A stretch of DNA of 64,000 bases from Lunularia cruciata (Eukaryota > Streptophyta > Marchantiopsida > Lunulariales > Lunulariaceae). Numbering within the stretch: position 1 is the first letter of the stretch; each line of letters opens with the position of its first letter. The position numbers were made by a program, and so were the translations under genes. Positions 34,290 to 46,600 of the stretch are shown here, in pieces. Below the pieces are notes generated by a model. It was not told where the DNA came from, made no database searches, and saw nothing but the letters and a program-made list of their open reading frames with translations. Location of the stretch: contig OX419762.1 in assembly GCA_948567375.1 (NCBI GenBank), positions 23,018,608 to 23,082,607 of the forward strand. Reading direction: 5' to 3'.

Positions 34290-35950
34290 TGTTCTCATTC
34301 TTCTTCTTTGTAGAATCCTTCACCAATAGCCTAACTACAACTTCTTCTTTAGCACACTTCACTAGCACTTAAACCTTTAGGGCAATTTGCTTTGCTTGCA
34401 CTTGACTCAAATTCTCATATAAAAAAAGTGCTATCTCTAGCTCTAAACTCAATTGTGCTTCCTTTGCATGGTAAGAAAAATCCCCTTCTTATAGTATTCC
34501 AACCAAATTCCTAGTTCTTTGTGTTAGACTGCAAATGAATCCTCCAATTGATATTAGGGCATAGTCAATTTTTGATAGCCTTTAATTAAGTACACCACAC
34601 TTACTTGTGTACTCTTAATCTTTGATTTTGACAATGTTGGAGCAATAGTTGTGGTCATCCAAAGAATTGCCAATTCATTGTCTAAACATTTGACCCACAC
34701 CATTTGCTCTTATTTTCCCTTGCCTTCTTGATTTAACCCTTTTAGCATGTCAATTTGATCTTGCAAGTTTTGCTCCTTCTAAAGATGAAGAATTCACTCC
34801 TTGTAGAAATTGAAATTTTTCATCTATGATTGCAATAGATAATGCATATTTTGCACCATTGACAAATAATTTGGGCACCTATAACTATACTTGGGGTATG
34901 TTTATCTAGATCATCCATTAATGGAGTTAAGATGTCTTGAGCAAACTGCAACCTAAGAAACACCTTGAATAGTATCTTATTTCCTTCATCTTATTTGTTC
35001 TTTGGGTTGTCATGTGCTACTACAAAAGCTAAAGGTCCCTTGCCTCTTCTTGATCTATCCAAGTATGCAAAATACCAACTTGGGAGGTTCTTTGTATACT
35101 TTGCGTTTTGGAGTTTGCTCCTACTCAAGCATTTCTAGCATACATGTAGACTAAGTATCAATCTCTAACTCCTCCTTATGTTCTTCTTTGCTTGTTTCTT
35201 TCCTCTTTGTCTTTTGAAGTAGCAATACCCTTACCTCTTTGTCTATGATCCATTTTTTCTTGCTAGTACAAGATGAGACATCTTAGGCAATATCACAACC
35301 TCTCATTTTCTATCCGGTTCCTTCTTACTCAAAGAAAAAGTTCTCCCATAAGAAGCAATGTTGCATCTACCACTTTTGTTCCCTTCATCTGATCCATCTC
35401 ATTAGGATCCATTACAAAGTAAGAACTCTAGAGCAAGTGTCCAAGGAATTCCTTCTTCTTCTCAATTGTTAAAAAGTTCATACCAACATAGAAATACATT
35501 AAAAATGGCATGAGATAATGCAGCTCTGGTCCTTAAAAAATGATAACCATTCTTTGGGTGTGCCTAGAGAAGATCTATGACCAATAGATGCATGAATCTA
35601 AGAATAAGTGCTTGAAGAAGGCAGATTTTCCATTTGAAAAGTAGGTAGTACTCTAGGTCAAAACCCTTAATTTTTGCCACTACAATTACTCTTCAACCAC
35701 CACCTATCCATTTGATAGGTACTTATCTCCTTAGAATGCATAAGCAATCTGACCTTGTATATCTTAGCTCATCATGCCAAAATGAAAATACTTAATAATG
35801 CACACCTCTTGTTTCATATCTTCTCCTAACACATTACTCCAATATACCACCAACCATGCTTGAAGTTTAGGTTGAATTTAGTATGGCATTAATTGATTTT
35901 TATTATGAATTTCAGGTGCCATTGGAGTTGACATATTTTCTGAATTTAAT
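34290..35950 (-). pseudogene. Unidentified minus-strand coding remnant
   Basis: On the minus strand several open pieces with protein-like composition follow each other: FVVAHDNPKN, ILFKVFLRLQFAQDILTPLM, EQNLQDQIDMLKGL and FRARDSTFLYENLSQVQAKQ with VVVRLLVKDSTKKK. Their charge pattern suggests helices or a coiled coil. They are separated by stops and frame changes. I do not recognise the family. It may be a gag-like or additional ORF of an old element. The opposite strand is the LTR B orientation, so the two need not belong together. Confidence 0.4.
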
Positions 35951-35984
35951 AACCAAAAATTTAGATGTAACTTATCATTTGTAT

Positions 35985-36609
35985 ATACATTGCTACACAA
36001 CATACATCAATCTTAAAACCATATAGAAGTCATACATGAACTCTAAAGTACCACAAAAATCAGTTTTGTCTCAAATTGACTCACACTCAACTTGAATAAA
36101 AACCCAGTCTTCAACTCAATAATCTGCCAACAACGTGCATTGATTATAGTCAAGCCATACCCACTCTAGCTAAGAGACTCTAGGTGATGGTCATCTGCCT
36201 CTGTCCACCGTAGTTAGGAGCTCAAAGGCTTAACATTAGAGAAGTGAGCTCTATAGAGCTACACTTTAAAGGTATACCCCTCTGCTTGACCTGGATCTCT
36301 AACCCTAATTACCGCTAATGACCTATTTGAGGATACAAATGGTGCTAGTGATGGTGTGTCCCATGGTGTGATTAGTAGCCCTAAAAAAAATCTGGCCAAC
36401 ACTAAGTAGTCTTTGAGAAACTACTAATATAAATTTGACCACCAAGACTATCATTCTAATGTCCAAGCAAACTAGCTTTGATATTGTAAATTTCATGATA
36501 GTTGTTGTGATATTCATATAGATATATATATCTCACTACACTACATACATTGCTATCAACATCATACACTATAGAAGCACAACTTATACAGGAATTCTAA
36601 GGTACCACA
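35985..36609 (-). repeat. A3 terminal repeat structure b-a-b
   Basis: On the minus strand TGTGGTACC starts at 36,609. Segment a starts near 36,500 (TATCATGAAATT). A second b starts at 36,055 (TGTGGTACTTTAGAG) and stops near 35,985 around GCAATGTATATAC, within a few bases of the b/a border. Confidence 0.78.
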
Positions 36610-36779
36610 TTTGCTCTTTTAGTTAGCAGTTAGGTCCCTCTAACTCTAGATAGTCATCTACTTCAAAGTATGTGATATGCCCTATGGTGAACAAAGATCA
36701 AGAGGTTGGATGCTATCAAGTTCCATTGTTGGTTGTATGTCTGCAATCTATATCACATAGGGAGTAAACTAGTTATAGG

Positions 36780-37043
36780 TCAAGTACATCGATGACATAG
36801 CCATTGTCCTTGAGGAACCATTGTGAGGAGAGAAGTCAAACATGCCATATGCCATCCTCTTGAACAACTATCACACATCAATATAGTAGTCGATCCATCA
36901 AAAGAGCCACACAACATACACCACAAGCCTGCACATACAAAAACCAAGCTTGGGTCCATATTGCCATCAATGTTTGGGATGTGGCATGGTGCACAATTGC
37001 ATACATGATCCTTCCAAACAACACCATCATATCCTTTCAACAC
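36780..37043 (-). pseudogene. A3 PHD-finger module, intact finger
   Basis: An 87-codon open piece of the A3 polyprotein. The zinc finger reads CMLCG, then LMCDSCSRGWHMACLTSLL and QGQWLCHRC. All eight ligands of a C4HC3 PHD finger are present: C-x2-C, C-x2-C, H-x2-C, C-x2-C. This is remarkable because nearly all other A3 domains are riddled with stops. It is the last module before the polypurine tract. Confidence 0.85.
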
Positions 37044-37099
37044 AAGGACTCCAAAAGGTAAAACTTTCTACACTCTTAAGATAGTGCAGTTTGTAGTCA

Positions 37100-39560
37100 C
37101 ATCAAGTATCAGTGGTGCAATCTGCTATAGATATGCATAATCACCAAGAAGAAATTGATAGATTTAGTGTTTATAACGTTCTTTTTAAATAGTAGCATTG
37201 CATAAGTATCCTATGTTCAGAAATTGGTAAGTTTTCAAAGACCATTAGAATCACTTTCCAAAAGGTCCTTGCTTGTTGAGAACATATACTCATCCATATG
37301 TTTTAATTATCCAAGTCCTAACCTACAATAACATGACAATGAATGGCTGTAGGTAAATCTAGATCTTGTCCATAGAGTAGAAAGTAAAGAGAGAGAGGGA
37401 TGCGAAGGAGGCTTGCCGGCTGAGCCAATAGCCCATGGCCAACCAAGGTAATTGGAGATCCCAATCTCCCAAGTGGACTCTCTAAAAATATACTTAAGTA
37501 ATCCTCTCTTCATCATCTAAACTACTCTCTACTAAGCTATCAGCCTTAGGGTGGTCTTGGGAGGTAGTATGATGATCAATTAAGGCCTTGTCATACAAGA
37601 CCTAAAACTCTCCCAATAATTATATACCTTGATTAATCAAAACCTTAGTTGGTGTACCAAAATGACTAGGAATCTAGTCCAAGAAAAAATAAGTTGTCAT
37701 TTCATTGGACTTGTCAAGAAGTGCCACCAACTCAATCCACTCGGAGAAGTACACCATAAGCAAAATCTACCAATGAAGTCATACAGTCAAAGGTCCAACA
37801 AAGTTCAAACTACAAAGGTAACCTAATCCATGATAGGTAATAGGTGTAACTATAGCATAACAACATAAATGATGGTCTAACTTGATCACAAACCATATTT
37901 TTAGTAGCAAACTATTGTAGATTGATTTATATATCATTCCACCAATAATAACTTTGGAGTAAGCTATATGTATTTTTTATTCCAAAATGCCCTAGCTCCT
38001 CATAAGCATGACATACAAATGATGATCTTTGAGATGGAAGTGCTACTACTTGTAATGTACTATCCTCCCATACACAAAGAAGGTGTTTGTACTCTAATCT
38101 AAACTACTTGGCTTGCTAAAAGACACAATCTTTCTCCTTAGCACCAATTGTGCTACCCAAAACACCAATGCAAAGATAATCCATCACTAAGACATAATCA
38201 TGAATATCTTGCTAACTTATATTGATATCTCTACCTTTTGGATCTATGACTTCAATAACTCCTTATTTGTATTGAGAGATACCATCAAAGCCTCAAAAAT
38301 ATACATAGAAAGGCAGATGCATACCCACCTAGCACTATCTCTACGTTTTTCTCAACATCCCAACATGCTCTAGTTTAATCCTATTGGCTGGAACATGGGG
38401 TTTTACTCAACCTATCTGTATCATGGTTCACCACTCTAGGTCTATAAATAACCATGAAATCATACTCCTATAAAATTAGGGCCTATTGTGCAAGCTTCCT
38501 TGAAAGCTTGTTAGATTCTATCAACAACTTCAATGGTTGATAATCAACAACGGGAGTGACAAGATTACCAAATAGGTAACATTGGAAATGACCTATTGCC
38601 CACACTAGTACCAACATTTTTTCCTCATATGAATTATAATTTGGCTTTGTTAACTTTTTGGAATGACTAGCATAAGCCACCATAAACTCCTCCCATTATC
38701 ATCTTGCTAAATGAGCATTGCTCCAAGCCCCAATATATTCTGATCAATATGAACCTAGAATGGTTTTCCTCTAATTGTCTCTTGAGAATGGGAGTAGATA
38801 TCAGCCTCTCCTTGAACTATATATAAGCTCTCTCTTGCTCATCTCCCCAACACCATTTATGTGTAAGCTTGGTTAGCTTTGTCAAGGCCTTGGCAATGAC
38901 ATTAAATCCTCTAACACATTAATGATCTGCCACCCAAGGTATGCTTACACTTTGCTCACATCTATAGATCAAGGAATACATGGAATAGCTTCCACATTGG
39001 TATGCTAAATACAAAGTCCACAAGAGTAGATAATGTGACCCATACTCAACCTGCTCATAGAAAAATCTACACTTCCCAAGATGTTATTTGAGTCCACAAG
39101 ATAATTCTATCTATATGTATATTTTCCATGCATATCCTTCTTGTCTAGCATCACTATAGTTGAAGCATAATCTCCATGTGAAATGTTTAATAAACCAACC
39201 TTAAAAAGGTTTATACTCTAGTTGTGAATCAATGCTCTCTCCATGGGGATGTCAAAAAACTTGTGTATCATTAGAAAGCTCAATTCAAAAATCAAGCCCT
39301 TTTAGAGCATCCAAATCTTTCATATTGAAGGCAAAAAAACTTGTTGAGCTCCTCAAGAACCTCCAAACTCTTATCTCTCTCCTCTTGTAAGCTTGGGTCC
39401 AATAACTAGCTCCCAAGTATCCTCTGTAACTAATGTAGGAGTAGAAGAGGCATTGATTGGCTGCTACACTGGGCCCTTGAGAGCAATAATGTCATACACC
39501 CAACTACTAGAGTTCCCAACCTTAGAGCACAAAAATCCATGTGCTTTGGTTACAGGTTCC
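37100..39560 (-). pseudogene. A3 RT, RNase H and integrase remnants
   Basis: Minus-strand text aligns with A2 22,500-25,260. The best preserved piece is RNase H (38,683-38,483) with YEEKMLVLVWAIGHFQCYLF and PVVDYQPLKLLIESNKLSRK. The remainder is recognisable by alignment but broken by stops and indels. Confidence 0.75.
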
Positions 39561-40210
39561 ACATGTTCTCTAGCTATATCCCAAGTAGACCAAGAGTGTA
39601 ACCAAGTAGACCACTCTCACTAGTAGCCATTGGCTATATCCCAAGAATACCATGCCCACTTGGTCCATTGCCCCTAGTATGTGCCTTTTCCGGATAGGCA
39701 TAAAGCTCACAAGTGTCAAAGTGGTGATGCTTATCAAGCACATCCTACACTGCTTTAGTTATTCAAGTCAAAAATTTTAGTTCCATAGCTTGACCTAATA
39801 TATATTTCTTGGTTACCTCTAACACCGCTAAAACAATGATAATCCCAATATAAAATCCTATTGCCTTCTCTCGCCCATAAACATTGGGCTCCACCACTTG
39901 CTAGAATTGTGAGTCCCAAACAAGTCCAAGACCTCCTTCTCAAAAAGCATGTGAGCTTGGGAAACTCATGAGTGTGGGTAAAGCAGCTTTGGGTTGCACA
40001 AAAAGGTTCACCATTACCATATGTGACCTATCAGCCCCAACCATTGTGTGAGAATAATGCCCAACATCTACAATATCATCAATAGGAAGTGCAGCTAGCA
40101 GTTGAATCCCATCATAGACACATTTTAAAACCTATATAGGTAAGCAATTCATCCACCAAAGACAAAGACATTGAGCCTTTGATCCAACTTGGTTGATGAT
40201 AGGTCCTATT
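39560..40210 (-). pseudogene. A3 methyltransferase-like remnant
   Basis: On the minus strand this aligns with A2 21,690-22,400, the C-terminal half of the methyltransferase-like region, including the counterpart of LCLWWTNL and of the RxxxMGF/LGxAMDL end. It shows that the domain is a fixed part of family A and not a private insertion in A2. Confidence 0.65.
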
Positions 40211-40232
40211 CAAGAATAAACCAATTGTGTGT

Positions 40233-40935
40233 TGTAACACCCATTTGTGCATGTATGTGTTATTGTAATATTTAGTTTGGTATTATAAGTACTAGAGAGA
40301 TATTATTTATATAGAGATAAAATATGGTTCTACATTAGTCATGATTAGCTAAAGTTAGCCATAACTAAGATAGAGAAGACCTTAATTTAGAGGAAGTAGA
40401 AAAGATGAGCACATTATTTTGGGTTCTAGTGTGTTGATTTGATATTATTTCTAGGTGTTTAAATTTGAGGAAAGAGTTGAGAACTCTTGGAACCACAAGC
40501 CTTTTTGTTTTGAATTCTTCTATGTCTAAGGATAGCCCATGTGAAGAAATCCTTGACTTAGTGTTTGGGTCAAGATAAGACTACATGCTTAGGAGAACAT
40601 TCCCATGAGTATGGATATTTCTTTAGCTTTTTGACTTATTTAACTTTTAGCCTAGTAACTTGAGTTACTCCAACAATTAGTAACTTTGGTGCATAACTCT
40701 TTCAAAAGTATATAAACTAGGGGTGAGGAAGTACTCATCATCTTTTCATTTGTAATTATCTCTCTCTCATTGAGTTCTCTAGTGAGCAATAGTTTGAGTC
40801 TTGGAGTGTTAGCCTTAGAAGAGCATGATGGAGTTGGGTTCTTGCCTTCTTAGTCTATGGTGTGCTACTATAATATCCATTAGAGGTTTATCTTAGGTGA
40901 GAGATATGTTGGCTCAAACTTTTGGTTCCATTGTT
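40233..40935 (+). repeat. Family B LTR, copy 2
   Basis: Begins TGTAACACCC and carries a TATA box (TATATAAA, 40,709-40,716). It aligns with copy 1. Its first base abuts the truncated end of A3. Confidence 0.78.
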
Positions 40936-40984
40936 GTGACCTCTCTAGAAGGCAAGATAATGTTTTGTATATAATTTTATATTA

Positions 40985-42074
40985 GAGAGAAGGAGGCTAT
41001 GAGAGCTCACTTGGAGAGAACGTTAGGGGAAGAGAGAGCTAAATTCATCATAGACAACCAAGACCCATTTTTATACCCTATAGTTAACTATGATGTCTTT
41101 GAGGTGATTTTGTACATCTTTTCCGTATGAGAGGATTTGGAAAGATTGTGTGAGGTGGATTGGAGATTTTTGTAATTATGATGATTTTGGGTAAAATCTC
41201 AAGTTTTAAATCTGGAATTGCAATTTCTACCCATGATATCTTGGGTTATCCTTCAATTGGCCTATATGGAGTTATTGTAAGAGCTAGTACACAGACCGAG
41301 CTAGAATTTTTGAAAGTTGATAGTGTAAATTGCTCTCAAAATTGTATGATCTTTGTACAAAGTCTACCATTTCTTCAATTTTCAAATGATAGTTCTGAAA
41401 CTTTTCAAGACAATAAAGTACAAAGTATTCTATCTTTTGGCCCAAGAATTAGATAGAGATCATTATTGCAAAAAAATTTATGAGTTTTTAAAGTAAGAGA
41501 GTGGTTTCCAAATCTAAAATATATGCTAAACAAAAAGATGTATAAGCCAAATGGCTCAATGAAAAGAACTGATATTTAGTAGGGAAGTACAACTTGGGGT
41601 TTTAATCAAGTGTCAAAAATTTCAGAGGATTTAGACATACTAATTGAGAGCATTGAGTGACATTGTAAAGAGGGGTTTCTCTCAATTCTAGAGAGTTGAG
41701 ATCTCATGCATGAGAAGTGTGAGAACAACCAAAAGCATGTTTGAGTGTTGAGACTCATCTTGGGGTCACCAAGAGTGGAAGTTGAGGCTATGCAAAGTTC
41801 CCCAAGGGTTTGTGGGGATTGTAAAAGTGGAGTTGAGGAAAAAGAGCGATTAGAATAGAATTTGAAGTGAGTGTTGAAAGGATCCAAAAACATACACCAC
41901 TTGGAGGAAAGAGTGAGTCTAAGTGCTTTTTATGTAGAGAGAAGGGACATAAGGCAAGTTCATGTCCATTGACCTTTGAAAGCAAAAGGTTGAGAGAAAA
42001 GAGAGGCTTACTTGACTTGGATTTGCATGTGGGACTTCTTCACCAAGATTGGGAGGAAGAAGATCTAAGACCAA
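40985..42074 (+). pseudogene. Gag-like remnant with CCHC zinc knuckle
   Basis: Follows LTR B copy 2 in the same direction. A 98-codon open piece (41,160-41,456) has no clear similarity. A second piece (from 41,867) contains CFLCREKGHKASSC (41,924-41,965), a perfect C-x2-C-x4-H-x4-C nucleic-acid binding knuckle of retroviral gag type. The reading stops where the minus-strand element A4 begins at 42,075. The likely role is nucleocapsid of the family B element. Confidence 0.65.
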
Positions 42075-42733
42075 TGTCGTGCATATATACATTGCTACAC
42101 AACATACATCGTTGTCAACATCATACACTCTAGAAGCACAACTCACACATAAGTCATACATAGACTCTAAAGTGCCACAATAATCAGATTGCTTACCACT
42201 CTCAACTCAACTCAACTCAGATCAATACTTGATCTGTCACTCTATAGACTACCAACAACTGGGCACTAATTACAGTCAAGCCACACCCACTCAAGCATAG
42301 AGAATCCAAGTGATGCTCGCTGGCCTCTGTCCACCATAGCCAAGACTCAAAGGCTCAACATCAGAGAAGTGAGCTCTCTGGAGCTCACTTCAAAACTATA
42401 CCCCTGGACTTGAGCTAGCTCTGAAACCTAATGGTCCCATTGACGGCACACTCAATGGTGCAAACGGTGCAAAGTGACGGTGGGCCTCATCGTGAAGTTA
42501 GTACCCCAAACACAAAATCTGACCGTCTGAAAGTAGTCTCTAAGAAACTGCTGAAATAACTCAAACTACTATCACTAGAACTCCAGTGTTTGAGCATCTA
42601 GATGCGGCACTACAAATGGCGTGACAGCTGTCGTGCATATATACATTGCTACACAACATACATCGCTATCAACATCATACACTATAGAAGCACAACTCAC
42701 ACATAAGTCATACATAGACTCTAAAGTGCCACA
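42075..42733 (-). repeat. A4 terminal repeat structure b-a-b
   Basis: Minus strand: b 42,733-42,629 (105 bp, TGTGGCAC...GCACGACA), two bases GC, a 42,626-42,180 (TGTCACGCCATTTG...), b 42,179-42,075 (105 bp, ends GCACGACA). The two b copies are nearly identical and end at the same base. At the b/a border the sequence is the 10-bp palindrome GACAGCTGTC. Confidence 0.9.
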
Positions 42734-42745
42734 ATCGCTCCCCTA
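42734..42745 (-). other. A4 polypurine tract
   Basis: On the minus strand AGGGGAGCGAT directly precedes TGTGGCAC. Confidence 0.6.
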
Positions 42746-42902
42746 GCTGGTGGTTAGGTCCCTTTAACTCCAGATAGCCATCTACTCTAAGTATATGGTA
42801 TACCCTCTAATGTGCAAAGATCAGGAGACCGGTTGCTATGGAGCCCCATCGTTAGTCGCTTGCCTGCTATCTATACCATATAAAGAATGAACTAGCTATA
42901 GG

Positions 42903-43193
42903 TCAAGTACATCTAGGACATAACCACTGTCCTTGAGGAACCACCGTGAGAGGAGGATTCATACATGCCATATGCCATCCTCTCAAACAACTATCACACA
43001 CTAACATAGTAGCAGCTCCACTAGAAGAGCCACATAACATACACCTCAAGCCTGCACATACAAGTGCCAAGCTTGGGTCCATAGTACCATCAATGTCTGG
43101 AAGGTGGCATGGTGCACAATTGCGCACATGATCCTTCCAAACAACACCATCACGTCCTTCTAACACAAGGACTCCAGATGGCAAACCTCGCAC
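42903..43193 (-). pseudogene. A4 PHD-finger module, intact finger
   Basis: A 96-codon open piece. Residues 51-95 form a complete C4HC3 PHD finger: C51-x2-C54, C66-x2-C69, H74-x2-C77, C92-x2-C95, with the usual Trp before the last pair (QGQWLCPRC) and GWH around the histidine. Just upstream lies a further Cys/His cluster (NCAPCHLPDID). PHD fingers read histone H3 tails. Within this retrotransposon the finger follows the integrase, so a targeting or tethering role is plausible but unproven. Confidence 0.9.
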
Positions 43194-43254
43194 ACTCTCA
43201 AGATAGTGTGGCCTGTAGAAACATCAAGTGTCGTCGGTGCTGTCTGCTGGAGAT

Positions 43255-44260
43255 ATACATTGTCGCATGGATGAAATCAACGGATCAAGGGTCTATAACC
43301 TCCTCCTCGAATGGTAGCATAGCGTAAAGTATCTCTATGCTAAGCAATTGCCAAGTTCTCAAAGACCATTGGCATCACTCTCTGAAAAATCTCTACCCGT
43401 TGAGAACATGCGCTCATCCATACATTGGGGTCATCCAAGTCCAAAACTACAGTAGCATCTCGACGAATGGTTGCAGGTAAATCTGGATCTCATCCATAGA
43501 GTAGAAAGTATGGAGAGAAGGATGCTAAGGAGGCTTGCCGGCTGAACCAATAGCCCATGGCAAACCAAGGTAACTGGAGATCCCAATCTCCCAAGTGGTC
43601 TCTCTGCAAACCATACTTTTGCAATCCTCTCTTCACCGTCTGAACCACTCTCTCTGCTAATCCATCTACCTCAGAGTGATCTCAAGATGTAGTACGATGA
43701 TCAATCAAAGCCTTGTCACACAAGACCTGAAACTCTCCCAAGAACTTTGTACCCTGATCAGTCAAAACCTCAGCTGGTGCACCAAAATGACTAAGAACTC
43801 GATCCAGGAACGAGTAAGCTGTCCCTTCACTAGACTTGTCAGGAAGTGCCACCAACTCAATCCACTTGGAGAAGTGCTCCACTATCACCAAAACATACCG
43901 ATGATGTCTCACAGTCAGCGGTAAAGGTCCGGCAAAGTCCAAAATCCAATGGTAACCCAATCCTTTGATAGGTAATGGGTGTAACTGTGGCGTAGGAGCA
44001 TTGAATGATGCTCTAACTCGATCACAAACCACACATCTAGCAACAAACTGCTTTACCTCGGTTTGCATACCGCGCCACCAATAATGACTCTGGAGTAAGC
44101 TATACGTACGCTTTACTCCAAAATGTCCTAGCTCCTCATGAGCATGACGGACCAACTGTGGTCTCTGTGATGGAAGTGGTACTACTCGTACTCTACCATC
44201 CTCCCATACACACAAAAGGTGTCTACCCTCCAATCTGAACCGTCTGGCTCTGGTTTAGAT
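43255..44260 (-). pseudogene. A4 integrase
   Basis: The open piece 44,233-43,682 carries the zinc domain (HAHEELGHFGVKRTYSLL and FVARCVVCDRVRASF: H-H-C-C) and the core (LDFAGP first Asp, LTDQGTKFLG second Asp). After one stop the Glu block LAERVVQTVKRGL follows, then a C-terminal part with frame changes. All catalytic positions are conserved. Only stops and indels disable it. The order RNase H, integrase, PHD is seen most clearly here. Confidence 0.9.
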
Positions 44261-44950
44261 CAAGAACACGGTCTCTCTCTACAAGAACTGTGCTACCCAC
44301 AACACCAGTGCAAAGATAGTCCATCGCTAAGACATCATCATGAATGTCTCGCTGAACTATACCAATATCTTCACTCTCAAGATCTGTGACCCCAATAACT
44401 CCTCTTGTATGTGTTGAGAGAGATACCACCAAAGCCTCTGCAAATATACATAGAAGGGCCGATGCATGCCAACCTGGCACCATCTCCTCATTTGTCTCAC
44501 CATGCCAACGTGCTCTGGTCTGATCTTGCTGGCTGGGACATGGGTTTCTACTCAACCCATTTGCATCACGGTTCATATTGTAAAATCATACTCCTATAAA
44601 ATCAGAGCCTATCGTGCAAGCTTCCTTGAAAGCTTGTCGGACTCCATCAACCACTTCAGCGGCTGATGATTAGTGATGAGAGTGAAAAGGTTACCAAATA
44701 GGTAACATCGGAAATGTGCTACTGCCCAAACTGCTGCCAAACACTCTCCCTCATATGAACTATACTTCACCTCTCCTGAATTGTTGGAGCGACTAGCATA
44801 GGCCACCACAAACTCCTTCTCCTCATCATCATGTTGGGTGAGCACCGCTCCAAGCCCCAACATACTCCAATCAGTGTGAACCTGAAATGGTCGTCCCTTG
44901 ATCGGTCTCCTCAAAATAAGAAATATTACAAATACAACTCCGCTAATCAA
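44223..44950 (-). pseudogene. A4 RNase H and connection
   Basis: The open piece 44,950-44,609 shows FQVHTDWSMLGLGAVLTQHD, YSSYEGECLAAVWAVAHF and TLITNHQPLKWLMESDKLS. A second piece (44,576-44,223) begins NRDANGLSRNPCPSQQ, the end of the domain, and runs through a linker of about 100 residues to the integrase. The RT is missing because the element is truncated upstream of RNase H. Confidence 0.88.
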
Positions 44951-44976
44951 TAATTAATAGAAATATTGATTAGCGG
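44940..44976. repeat. Perfect 13-bp inverted repeat
   Basis: CCGCTAATCAATA and its exact reverse complement TATTGATTAGCGG are separated by 11 bases. It sits right at the truncated 5' end of A4. Confidence 0.9.

Positions 44977-46600
<1,624 letters not shown>

Larger units (their letters stand above)
35985..40232 (-). mobile_element. Family A gypsy element, copy A3 (5'-truncated)
   Basis: Reading on the minus strand from 40,232 to 35,985: methyltransferase-like remnant, RT, RNase H, integrase, PHD finger, then b (36,609-36,501), a (36,500-36,057) and b (36,055-35,985). It aligns with A2 from about 21,690 to the end. At 40,232 it directly meets a family B LTR. Strongly decayed apart from the PHD finger. 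Confidence 0.85.
42075..44940 (-). mobile_element. Family A gypsy element, copy A4 (5'-truncated, best preserved)
   Basis: Minus strand, from RNase H (44,940) to the terminal repeats (42,733-42,075). It contains RNase H, integrase, PHD finger, polypurine tract and b-a-b. It has longer open pieces and fewer stops than the other copies, so it is probably the youngest. The 5' boundary near 44,935 falls beside a 13-bp inverted repeat. Confidence 0.9.

Noticed and set aside
36823-37008. Plus-strand frame over the A3 PHD finger (and the like at 42,946-43,131)
   Set aside because: Shadow of the real minus-strand finger; the same pattern recurs because the sense strand is conserved.
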